Shown in pieces: positions 26,940 through 34,596 of a stretch of 64,000 bases of DNA. The DNA is from JAGWBJ01 sp034423015 (GTDB taxonomy: Bacteria; Chloroflexota; Dehalococcoidia; Lucifugimonadales; JAGWBF01), in contig DAOUJG010000069.1 in NCBI GenBank assembly GCA_034423015.1, positions 41,883-105,882 of the forward strand, read 5' to 3'. How positions within the stretch are numbered: position 1 is the first letter of the stretch; each line of letters opens with the position of its first letter. The notes beneath the pieces are model-generated. The model did no database searches and was not told the DNA's origin. It saw nothing but the letters and a program-made list of their open reading frames with translations. The translations under genes were made by a program, and so were the position numbers.

Positions 26940-27706
26940 GGCTGTACGGCCGCGGCCGCAGGATGAGGCCGCCAATGGAGCCGGCGACGCCGGAGGCCCC
27001 CCAGGAGCCGGTCATCTCGGTGCGCGGCCTGACCCGGGTCTTCGGCTCCGACCAGCGGGCCGTCACGGCCCTCAACGCCGTCCACGTGGACGTTATGCCC
27101 GGGGAGTTCATGGCGGTCACCGGCCGCTCGGGGTCGGGCAAGACCACCCTGCTGAACCTGATGGCGGGGCTGGACCGCCCCACCTCGGGGACGGTCCTGT
27201 TCGACGGCAGCGACCTGGCCTCCCTCTCCGACGCCGAGCTGGTGGACCTCCGCCGCACCAAGATCGGCTTCGTCTTCCAGTCCTTTGGGTTGATGCACCT
27301 TCTATCGGCCTACGAGAACGTGGAGCTGCCGCTGCACATCAACGGCGTGCCCTGGAGGGAGCGCAGGCGGAGGTCCCTGGAAGTGCTGGACCTGGTCGGC
27401 CTGGGGCCCAGGGTCCGCCATCGCCCATACGAGCTGTCCGGCGGAGAGCAGCAGCGGGTGGCCATCGCCCGGGCGCTGGTGACGGGGCCCGACGTGCTCT
27501 TTGCCGACGAGCCCACGGGGGAGCTGGACACGGCCACCGGCAGGTCCATCTCCAATATCCTGAGAGACGTGGCCTCCTACAGGGGCGTGACCGTGATAGT
27601 TGCCACCCACGACCTGGCCCTGGCGGGTATGACCAGCCGGAGGGTGGAGATGGTGGACGGGACCCTCAGCGAGGCCCCCAGCGAGGCCCGTGACGCGCCG
27701 TCCTAG
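26936..27706 (+). CDS. ABC transporter ATPase 2 of the FtsX operon
   Basis: A 256-residue MacB/LolD-type ATPase with Walker A GRSGSGKTT (63-71), FVFQSFGLMHLLSAYENV as the Q-loop, LSGGEQQRVAIARAL and LFADEPTGELD. It starts with GTG overlapping the previous stop by four bases (GTGA), so it is translationally coupled. Two different ATPases with two permeases suggests a heteromeric transporter. Confidence 0.9.
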   Translation: MRLYGRGRRMRPPMEPATPEAPQEPVISVRGLTRVFGSDQRAVTALNAVHVDVMPGEFMAVTGRSGSGKTTLLNLMAGLDRPTSGTVLFDGSDLASLSDAELVDLRRTKIGFVFQSFGLMHLLSAYENVELPLHINGVPWRERRRRSLEVLDLVGLGPRVRHRPYELSGGEQQRVAIARALVTGPDVLFADEPTGELDTATGRSISNILRDVASYRGVTVIVATHDLALAGMTSRRVEMVDGTLSEAPSEARDAPS

Positions 27707-28215
27707 GGCGCGACGCGGTAGGCGATGACCGACACGATCTCGATGGCAAGAGGCGGCTGGGCCAGCCCCGTGGTGCCGATGACCGCCCGGCAGGGCGTGT
27801 TGGATACGAACTCCCTGTACACCTCGTTCAGGCGGGCCCAGTTGTCCATGTTGGTCAGGTTGATGACCATGGTCACCACCCGGCCGTAGCTGGTGCCCGC
27901 CGCCTCCAGGGTCGTCTGCAGGTGCCGGAAGGCGGCCCGGTACTGCTCCACCTCCGTGTCACCCACCATCACCCCGTCGAAGCCCGAGGAGGTGTGCCCC
28001 CTGCACCAGACCCTGATGGCGCGCAGCTTCAGGAGCCTTGTCAGGTCCTCGTCGAAGTAGTCGCAATACAGCCCGGTGCGGAAGGACTCCATTTGGGTGG
28101 AGTCCTTCCGCCCGTCGGCGATGACCAGGTCCAGGAGCCGGTCCCTCTCGGCGAACGGGAGCGCCTGGGCCTGCTCCAGGGTCATGGAATCCAGGTCGGC
28201 AAGGGTGTAGGCCAC
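27703..28215 (-). CDS. RidA (YjgF/YER057c/UK114) family protein
   Basis: A 170-residue protein with a complete RidA domain in its C-terminal ~120 residues: R143 in TPCRAVIGTT and E159 in LAIEIVSVIAY match the Arg and Glu that handle reactive enamine/imine intermediates. About 40 extra helical residues precede the domain. GTG start with GGAGGTG upstream. It converges on and slightly overlaps the ABC ATPase stop. Confidence 0.85.
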   Translation of the reverse strand: MAYTLADLDSMTLEQAQALPFAERDRLLDLVIADGRKDSTQMESFRTGLYCDYFDEDLTRLLKLRAIRVWCRGHTSSGFDGVMVGDTEVEQYRAAFRHLQTTLEAAGTSYGRVVTMVINLTNMDNWARLNEVYREFVSNTPCRAVIGTTGLAQPPLAIEIVSVIAYRVAP

Positions 28216-28332
28216 CGGGACACCTCCACAGGGAGATTCAGTGGCTTACGATTGTAGCATACGCGTGGATCGGGCGGGCGGTGGGCCCGCGAACACCAGG
28301 GCGACCGGTGGCGCGAGGGGGCTTCGGCTATA

Positions 28333-28476
28333 ATGTCTATGCCGGGATTCCGGCTACACTGATTGGCAGGCGAAATAAAGGGACACTTCGCCGTTTCGGT
28401 ATCGGGCAATTGGCGGGTGACCTTCAGATTCGAGGACGGCCATGCCGTCGAGGTCGATTACACAGACTATCACTGA
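28333..28476 (+). pseudogene. higB: Degenerate higB toxin remnant
   Basis: Read from ATG 28333, the frame gives MSMPGFRLH, then a TGA at 28360-28362, then LAGEIKGHFAVSVSGNW, RVTFRFEDG and VEVDYTDYH ending at 28474-28476. This matches the C-terminal half of HigB, including the intact copy at 14346-14618. The N-terminal half is absent and the remainder has a stop codon inside, so an active toxin cannot be made. Confidence 0.75.
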
Positions 28477-28485
28477 GGAGGTGAG

Positions 28486-28785
28486 ATGACTCCCATGCAG
28501 AACCCTCCACACCCGGGCGAGGTCGTGAGATGGGAATGCCTTGAGCCGCTGGGACTGACCGTAACGAGGGCAGCGGAAGGCCTGGGGGTAACCCGGCAGG
28601 CGCTGTCGGATCTGGTGAACGAGAAGGCCGGCGTGTCGGTCGAGATGTCCTTTCGCTTGTCTCAGGCCTTCGGCTCCACTCCGGAGACATGGCTCGGCTT
28701 GCAGACGGCCTACGACCTCTGGCAGGCACGGACTCGGGGTAAGCAGATCGAAGTAGAGAGATTCACCGCGCAGAATCCAGGGTAG
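28486..28785 (+). CDS. higA: HigA-type antitoxin, orphaned
   Basis: A 99-residue XRE-family protein: PPHPGEVVRWECLEPLGLTV, then the helix-turn-helix AAEGLGVTRQALSDLVNEKAG, SVEMSFRLSQAFGSTPETWL and YDLWQA, the classic HigA/VapI profile. GGAGG sits just upstream of ATG 28486, 9 bases after the broken higB. The reading frame is intact although its toxin partner is not, so it may act as a free regulator or anti-addiction module. Confidence 0.87.
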   Translation: MTPMQNPPHPGEVVRWECLEPLGLTVTRAAEGLGVTRQALSDLVNEKAGVSVEMSFRLSQAFGSTPETWLGLQTAYDLWQARTRGKQIEVERFTAQNPG

Positions 28786-28901
28786 CTGTTGCGCCCGGAC
28801 AGCCCGAGTCTCCGCGTGAGTGATGGACCATAGGCTGCGTGGGTCGCGGGCTATCGGGAGAACGAAACCCCAGAACGCCAGCCGCGCTCGGAGGGTATCA
28901 C

Positions 28902-29726
28902 ATGACCTCTATGACCTTCAGGGACAGGATCGGTTTCGACGCCGGGAGCACGCCGCTTGAGGAGGCGCTGGAGTTCGCGTCGGCCAACGGCTTCCACTAC
29001 ATGGACTTCAACGCCGACACGGGTGCGAACCGGCTGGACGGCTGGACCGACCAGCGGGTGCGGGCCGTGCGCGACGCCTGCGAGCGGCACGCCGTAACCC
29101 TGACCATACACACGACCTCTGGGGTCAACGTGGCCGAGATGGCGCCCTTCGTCGGCGACGGGGTGGACCGGTACCTGGCGGCCAACGTCGACCTGGCCGA
29201 GAGGCTGGGCTGCCGGCGGCTGGTGGTCCATGGCGGGTTCCACTTCAGCTCCAGCATCGACGCCCGGAAATCGGCCTCCCTGCAACGGCTGCAGAGGGCC
29301 GTGGCATACGCCGAGAGGTCGGGGCGCGTGCTCCTGCTGGAGAACCTGAACTTCGAGCCCGACGACGCCGAGGTGCACTACCTGGCCCACACGGTGGAGG
29401 AGTGCAGGACGTACTTCGACGCCATCTCGTCGGAGAGCTTCGGATGGGCCTTCACGGTGAACCACTCCCACCTGGTGCCTGAGGACATCGACGGGTTCCT
29501 GGACGCCTTTGGCGTCGACCGCATCGGTGAGGTGCGCCTGGCCGACAACGTGGGCCACAGGGAGGTGCACCTGCTGCCCGGCCAGGGGAACATCGACTTC
29601 GGGGCCGTGTTTCGCAGGCTGGAGTCGTCGGGCTACGGGGGCTTCTACACCATGTCCTTCGGCTCCCTCCGGGAGAAGCTGGAGGCTCGGGACTGGCTGG
29701 CGGCCCGGGGTCCCCAAGACGCCTAG
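28902..29726 (+). CDS. Sugar phosphate isomerase/epimerase-like TIM barrel
   Basis: A 274-residue AP-endonuclease-2-type TIM barrel. The start ATG 28902 follows GGAGG by 7 bases. Landmarks are the YMDFNADTG strand, LVVHGGFHF, LLLENLNFEP, NHSHLV (metal-site histidines) and EVHLLPGQGNIDF, typical of xylose-isomerase-like epimerases and hydroxypyruvate isomerases. Substrate unknown. Confidence 0.8.
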   Translation: MTSMTFRDRIGFDAGSTPLEEALEFASANGFHYMDFNADTGANRLDGWTDQRVRAVRDACERHAVTLTIHTTSGVNVAEMAPFVGDGVDRYLAANVDLAERLGCRRLVVHGGFHFSSSIDARKSASLQRLQRAVAYAERSGRVLLLENLNFEPDDAEVHYLAHTVEECRTYFDAISSESFGWAFTVNHSHLVPEDIDGFLDAFGVDRIGEVRLADNVGHREVHLLPGQGNIDFGAVFRRLESSGYGGFYTMSFGSLREKLEARDWLAARGPQDA

Positions 29727-31486
29727 TCCACCAGGTGGAGCAGGCCGTCCTCGGTGCGCAGGTACAACACTCCCCCGGCGAACACCGGCTGGGCGGACAG
29801 GGGCGAGCCCGGGGACATCATCCAGTCCTCTCTCCCGGTGGAGCGGTCCAGGGCGTAGAATGCGCCGTCGGCCGCGCCGACATACAACCGCTCTCCCACC
29901 GCCAGCGGCCGGGCCGACGCCTGGTCCGTGGCGTGAAAGGCCCACAGCCTGTCGCCGTCGATCGCATCGAAGGCGTAGACCAACCCGGCGGTGTCGGCCA
30001 GGTAGATGGCCTCGGGCGTCACGACGGGAGCGAACAGGAACCCCTCCGAGGGGTCGTCGGGGGAGGCCCGCCACCTGACCCCCGGCTGGCCCGGCGGGTC
30101 CGGCACCGGAAAGCCCCACTTGGAGAGCTGGGCCCACAGCAGGCTCGTCTGGTACTGTAGCGGCAGGCCCCGGGCCCCGGCATCGACGGCCAGCACGTCG
30201 CCCCCCGCTTCGAAGTAGACCATGCCGTTTCCCGCCGCCGGGGGCCTGATGGCGAGCTTGCCCGTGCGGACCTGGAGCCTCTTGTCCCCCGTCCTGGAGT
30301 GCCGTCCATACAGGTCTCCCTCGGAGGAGGTCGCGAACAGCCTGCCCGAGTAGACGGTCGGCGGCGAGGCGGGGAACCCCCGTGTGTCAATCTTCCATAT
30401 CTCCTTGCCCGTGGCGGCGTCCAGGGCATATAGGGACCCGTCCCTGGACCCCATGTACACTATGCCGCCGTCCACCGCGGCGGAGCCGGGAACGGGGTCC
30501 CGGGCCTCGTAGCTCCAGGCCACGCTGCCGGTATGCCGGTCCAGGGCCAGGATGCGGTGGTCCAGCAGTCCCACGTACAGCAGGTCGCCGGCCACCGCAG
30601 GAGAGGAGTGGACCGGCCCGCCCACCGGGTACCGCCACAGGGGACCGTGCGTCTCGGCGTCGATGGCCGCCACCTGGAGGTGGCCTCCCGCGTATACCAC
30701 GCCGTCGACCACCGCGGGCGACGACCGGGTGGACGGCCCGAGGTCGATGGAGGCTGCGACGCTGCCCCGGAGTGGGTCCCCCGAGTAGGGGACGAAGCTG
30801 CTCTGATGGAGGTCGCCCCCCTCCATGGTCCACGCTCCCGGCGGGGGCTCGGAGGTGGCGTCGGACCCCGGCCGGCTGAAGGCCAGCGTGACGGGGTTGG
30901 GCATGAAGGGGTAGTAGACCCACACCACCGCAAGCAGCGCGACCAGGGACAGGGCCGCCAGGACCATCCGTTGCCCCCTGAGGATACGCCGGGGCCCGGC
31001 CCGGGACTGGGCCCACCGGGGCAGGGCTATGATGGTCCGGCCGCAGCTCTCGCAGGCGGACCCGGCCTCCTGGCCCTGGGCCCCGCAGTGAGGGCAGGCG
31101 CCCGGCTGGAGGACCGCGGCCTGACGGCTGTCCCCCTTGGCAGCCTCTTCTGGACTGCGGGCCGGCACACTAGCCGCGGGCCTATCTGCTGGAGTCGCCG
31201 CCGGCTGGGGCGTGGAGTGGGTGAGCCTCATCCCGACCACCCAGAACACGCCCAGGACCAGGCCCGCGGCCCCGCATCCAAGGCAGCCGGCGAAGATGGC
31301 GGCGAACATGAAGGACACCAGCTCGCTTCTGGCCACGTTCAGGCGCAGGTCCCCGGCGACGATGAAGACGAGGATAAGCCCCGCCACCAGGCCGAGGAGG
31401 GCTCCAACGACGGCCCCAGCCACCAGGGTGATCTTCAGCACCCTGCGGGACCGGGGGTCCAGCTTTGCATCGACTCCCGCAAGCAC
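29723..31486 (-). CDS. Membrane-anchored PQQ-type beta-propeller protein with zinc ribbon
   Basis: A 587-residue protein. Residues ~17-43 and 57-86 are transmembrane, 131-148 form a zinc ribbon with CPHC...CESC, and ~173-192 is a third helix. The remainder is a beta-propeller of PQQ-like repeats, seen as recurring blocks such as GGHLQVAAIDAETH, GLLDHRILALDRHTG and RDGSLYALDAATGKEIW. The propeller would face outside and may bind protein or saccharide rather than PQQ. GTG start. It overlaps the converging isomerase stop by four bases. Confidence 0.82.
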   Translation of the reverse strand: MLAGVDAKLDPRSRRVLKITLVAGAVVGALLGLVAGLILVFIVAGDLRLNVARSELVSFMFAAIFAGCLGCGAAGLVLGVFWVVGMRLTHSTPQPAATPADRPAASVPARSPEEAAKGDSRQAAVLQPGACPHCGAQGQEAGSACESCGRTIIALPRWAQSRAGPRRILRGQRMVLAALSLVALLAVVWVYYPFMPNPVTLAFSRPGSDATSEPPPGAWTMEGGDLHQSSFVPYSGDPLRGSVAASIDLGPSTRSSPAVVDGVVYAGGHLQVAAIDAETHGPLWRYPVGGPVHSSPAVAGDLLYVGLLDHRILALDRHTGSVAWSYEARDPVPGSAAVDGGIVYMGSRDGSLYALDAATGKEIWKIDTRGFPASPPTVYSGRLFATSSEGDLYGRHSRTGDKRLQVRTGKLAIRPPAAGNGMVYFEAGGDVLAVDAGARGLPLQYQTSLLWAQLSKWGFPVPDPPGQPGVRWRASPDDPSEGFLFAPVVTPEAIYLADTAGLVYAFDAIDGDRLWAFHATDQASARPLAVGERLYVGAADGAFYALDRSTGREDWMMSPGSPLSAQPVFAGGVLYLRTEDGLLHLVD

Positions 31487-31657
31487 GGACCATATCTTGC
31501 ACCCCTGCCCGTTGGGTTGTCCAGTGTTCGCGGGCCGGCGTCGACCCCATAGGGGCCGGTTGCTCCCATGGGCGCCGATGGCGATTGGCCCGGAGGCGGT
31601 CCGTGGGTATACTCACACGGTGGCTACCGCTTCCACAGAGGGCGGGCCGGAGGTGCG

Positions 31658-32875
31658 ATGGAGTCCTTGCAATGGGCCGGGGGGCTCGCCGGCAGCGTGT
31701 CCCTGCTGGTCTGGGTGTGGCTGGTGGCCGCCCGGGGCCGGTTCTGGACCACGGGCCAGCGGCTGCACCCGGATGAAGGTCCCGCCCCGGCCCAGGCCCT
31801 CGACTATCCTCCGGTGGCCGTCATCGTGCCCGCCCGCAACGAGGCCGACACCCTGCCCTCGACACTGCCCGCCCTGCTGCTGCAGGAGTACCCGGGCCCC
31901 TTTGCCGTATTCCTGGTGGACGACTCCAGCGAGGACGGCACCGCCCGGGTCGCACGGGCGCTCGCCGAGGAGGCGGGCGCCGCCGACCGGCTGACGGTCG
32001 CCTCCGCCGGGCCCCTGCCCCAGGGCTGGGCCGGGAAGGTGTGGGCCATGCAAAGGGGCCTGGAGGCCAGCGCCTCGATGGAGGCGCCGCTGGTCATGTT
32101 CACCGACGCGGACGTCCTGCACCCGCCCTCCAGTCTGAGGCTGCTGTCCCGGAAGCTCCTGGACGGCGGCCTGGACATGGCGTCGCTGATGGTCCTGCTG
32201 CGGGCCCGCACGCCGTGGGAGCGGCTGCTGGTCCCCGCCTACGTCTACTTCTTCACCAAGCTCTACCCCTTCCGCCACGTCAACGACGCCCGGAGGTCCA
32301 CCGCGGCGGCGGCGGGCGGCTGTATGTTGCTGCGGCGGGATGCCCTGGCCCCGGACCGGGGGCTGCAGCCCATAGCCTCGGAGGTCATCGATGACTGCGC
32401 CCTGGCCCGGATGGTCAAGGGCCGTCCGGGGGCGCGGATCTGGCTGGGGCTGAGCCGGGAGGCCCGGAGCATCCGGGCCTACGGCGGACTTCCGGGAGTC
32501 TGGCGTCTCGTGGCCCGCACCGCCTTCACCCAGCTCGGGTATTCCCCCTGGCTGCTGCTGGGCACCGTGCTGGGAATGCTCCTGGTCTACTGCGTGCCTC
32601 CGGCGGCCGCCGGAGGGGGGTTGGCTGCCTTGGCTGCGGGGCCGTCGTGGGCCGGGGCGTGGCTGGCGGGCACGGGGCTGGGAGCGTGGCTGCTCATGTC
32701 CGGCAGCTACGTGCCCATGGTCAGGTGGCATGGGGTCGGTGCCGGTTGGTCCCTGCTGCTCCCCATGGCCGCCGCCCTGTACACGCTCATGACCGTGGAC
32801 TCGGCGCTGAGGCAGCGGCGGGGAGCGGGGGGAGGCTGGAAGGGCAGGACGCGACCGTCGGGGGATGCGTCCTGA
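31658..32875 (+). CDS. hpnB: HpnB-like hopene-associated glycosyltransferase (GT2)
   Basis: A 405-residue GT-A enzyme: VIVPARNEADTLP (56-68), VDDSSEDGT (87-95) and the metal-binding TDAD at 149-152, with hydrophobic helices at the N- and C-termini. The block NDARRSTAAAAGGCMLLRR and the downstream IDDCALARMVK with RTAFTQLGYS match HpnB, linked to hopanoid loci. No squalene-hopene cyclase is within the window. ATG 31658 follows GGAGG. Confidence 0.78.
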   Translation: MESLQWAGGLAGSVSLLVWVWLVAARGRFWTTGQRLHPDEGPAPAQALDYPPVAVIVPARNEADTLPSTLPALLLQEYPGPFAVFLVDDSSEDGTARVARALAEEAGAADRLTVASAGPLPQGWAGKVWAMQRGLEASASMEAPLVMFTDADVLHPPSSLRLLSRKLLDGGLDMASLMVLLRARTPWERLLVPAYVYFFTKLYPFRHVNDARRSTAAAAGGCMLLRRDALAPDRGLQPIASEVIDDCALARMVKGRPGARIWLGLSREARSIRAYGGLPGVWRLVARTAFTQLGYSPWLLLGTVLGMLLVYCVPPAAAGGGLAALAAGPSWAGAWLAGTGLGAWLLMSGSYVPMVRWHGVGAGWSLLLPMAAALYTLMTVDSALRQRRGAGGGWKGRTRPSGDAS

Positions 32876-32892
32876 GCAGGGCCGGCGGCCGT

Positions 32893-34596
32893 CTATTCGG
32901 GCGGAGGTGCCAGTTCCCGCCGTCCCCCGGGCCGGTCGGCGTCCAGGCCGAACACCGACCGGGCCCTGGCTTCGGATATGAGGCCGTCCCGCAGGTCCTC
33001 CTTCACCTGGGCGGGGTCCCTCTCCGCTGGCGGGCCGTAGCCGCCTCCCCCGGCGAAGGAGAGGTTGATGACGTCGCCGGGCAGGAGCTGGGTGCGGCCC
33101 TTCCGGGGCAGGGGGCCCTCGCCCATGACCTTCTCGGCGCGGTTGGCCCTGGCCGCCATGCCGCCGGCCCGGCCCAGGGGAGGAAAGTCCCACTTCTCGG
33201 AGATGACCGAAAGGGTCACCGGCTTGTCGGATACCACCTCCATGGTCATGTCCTGGCCCAGGCCTCCCATGTAGCGCCCGGGGCCTCCCGAGTCTGGGGC
33301 CAGCTCCTTCTTCCACACCAGCAGGGGCGCCACCGACTCCATCACCTCCATGGAGGCGCACTGGATGTTGGTGGGGTAGGGGGTGCAGTGGAGGCCGTCG
33401 GCGGTGGGCCGGGCGCCCATGCCGCCGTTGGCGAAGAGGTGGAAGGTGAAGGGCGTCTCGTCCCGGGCGACGCCCGAGACGAATATGCGGAGGGGTGGGG
33501 TGGTGCCCGACTCGGCGATGACCCGGTGGGGCAGGACGTCGGCCAGTCCCATGAACACCACGTTGCATATGGTGTCTCCGGTCAGGGTCCGGGCGTTGAC
33601 GGCCGCCGGGTAGCGGCAGTTGAGAATGCACCCCTCGGGGGCCCGCACGGTGATGGGCCGGAAGGAGCCCGAGGTCCTGGTGGTGTGGGGGTCCAGGAGG
33701 CACTTGAGCGGGTAGGTGGTGTAGGCCTGGGTGTAGTTGTAGGGGACGTTGATCCCGCCGCCGTCCACCTGGTCCGACGTTCCGGTGAAGTCCACGTCTA
33801 TCTCGTCGCCCCGGACGGTGATGGTTGCCTGGATTTTCAGGGGTTGGTCGTAGCCGTCCAGGTACGTGACTCCCTCGTAGGAGCCGTCGGGCAGCTCGGC
33901 TATGGCCCGGCGCATGGCCCTCTCTCCGAGGTCCTGGATGGGCGCTCCCACGTCCCGCAGGTCCTCCATGCCCGTCTCCGACATGAAGTCCACCAGCCGG
34001 GCGCCGGATATCTCCAGGGCCGCCACCTGGGCGAACAGGTCTCCCACCACCATGTCCGGGACCCGGACGTTGTACCGGATGGTGTCAAGGATGTCCTCGT
34101 TCAGCTCCCCGGCCTTGTACAGCTTCAGGGGCGGGATGCCGATCCCCTCTTCGTGCACCGTGTGGCAGTCGGCGGCCCAGACGACACCGCCGATGTCCGC
34201 CGCGTGGGCCACGTTGCCGCTGAAGGCCACGATCCTTCCGTCGTGGAACACGGGCGCCACCATGACGATGTCCGGCCGGTGCCCGGTGCCCATCCACGGG
34301 TCGTTGGTCATGACTATGTCCCCCGGCTGCCAGGTCTCCAGGGGGAAGTAGCGCAGCAGGTCCTTCATGCATGGGGAGAGGCAGCCCACGAAGGCGGGGA
34401 CGCTGCCCCGGTTCTCGGCGATCAGGTCGCCGTCCACGTCCAGGACCACGGACACGCAGTCCCGGCTCTCCCGGACGATGGTGGAGAAGGCGGTGCGGAT
34501 GAGGCCGGTGACGGCCTCGTCGCAGATGGCCAGCAGCCGGTTCCAGTAGATCTCCAGGCTGATGGCGTCCAGGTGGCCCCCTCGCGGCTCGGTCAT
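32893..34596 (-). CDS. hyuB: Hydantoinase/oxoprolinase subunit B (HyuB)
   Basis: A 567-residue B subunit of ATP-dependent N-methylhydantoinase/5-oxoprolinase/acetophenone carboxylase-type enzymes. It has ISLEIYWNRLLAICDEA, the segment GDIVMTNDPWMGTGHRPD, NGGMGARPTADG and the late GGGGYGPPAERDP. It begins four bases inside hyuA's 3' end (ATGA overlap), so A and B are coupled and stoichiometric. Confidence 0.9.
   Translation of the reverse strand: MTEPRGGHLDAISLEIYWNRLLAICDEAVTGLIRTAFSTIVRESRDCVSVVLDVDGDLIAENRGSVPAFVGCLSPCMKDLLRYFPLETWQPGDIVMTNDPWMGTGHRPDIVMVAPVFHDGRIVAFSGNVAHAADIGGVVWAADCHTVHEEGIGIPPLKLYKAGELNEDILDTIRYNVRVPDMVVGDLFAQVAALEISGARLVDFMSETGMEDLRDVGAPIQDLGERAMRRAIAELPDGSYEGVTYLDGYDQPLKIQATITVRGDEIDVDFTGTSDQVDGGGINVPYNYTQAYTTYPLKCLLDPHTTRTSGSFRPITVRAPEGCILNCRYPAAVNARTLTGDTICNVVFMGLADVLPHRVIAESGTTPPLRIFVSGVARDETPFTFHLFANGGMGARPTADGLHCTPYPTNIQCASMEVMESVAPLLVWKKELAPDSGGPGRYMGGLGQDMTMEVVSDKPVTLSVISEKWDFPPLGRAGGMAARANRAEKVMGEGPLPRKGRTQLLPGDVINLSFAGGGGYGPPAERDPAQVKEDLRDGLISEARARSVFGLDADRPGGRRELAPPPE

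Noticed and set aside
28360..28362. TGA in higB as a selenocysteine or recoded codon
   Set aside because: The N-terminal half is also missing, no SECIS-like hairpin was seen, and HigB has no selenoprotein relatives known to me.
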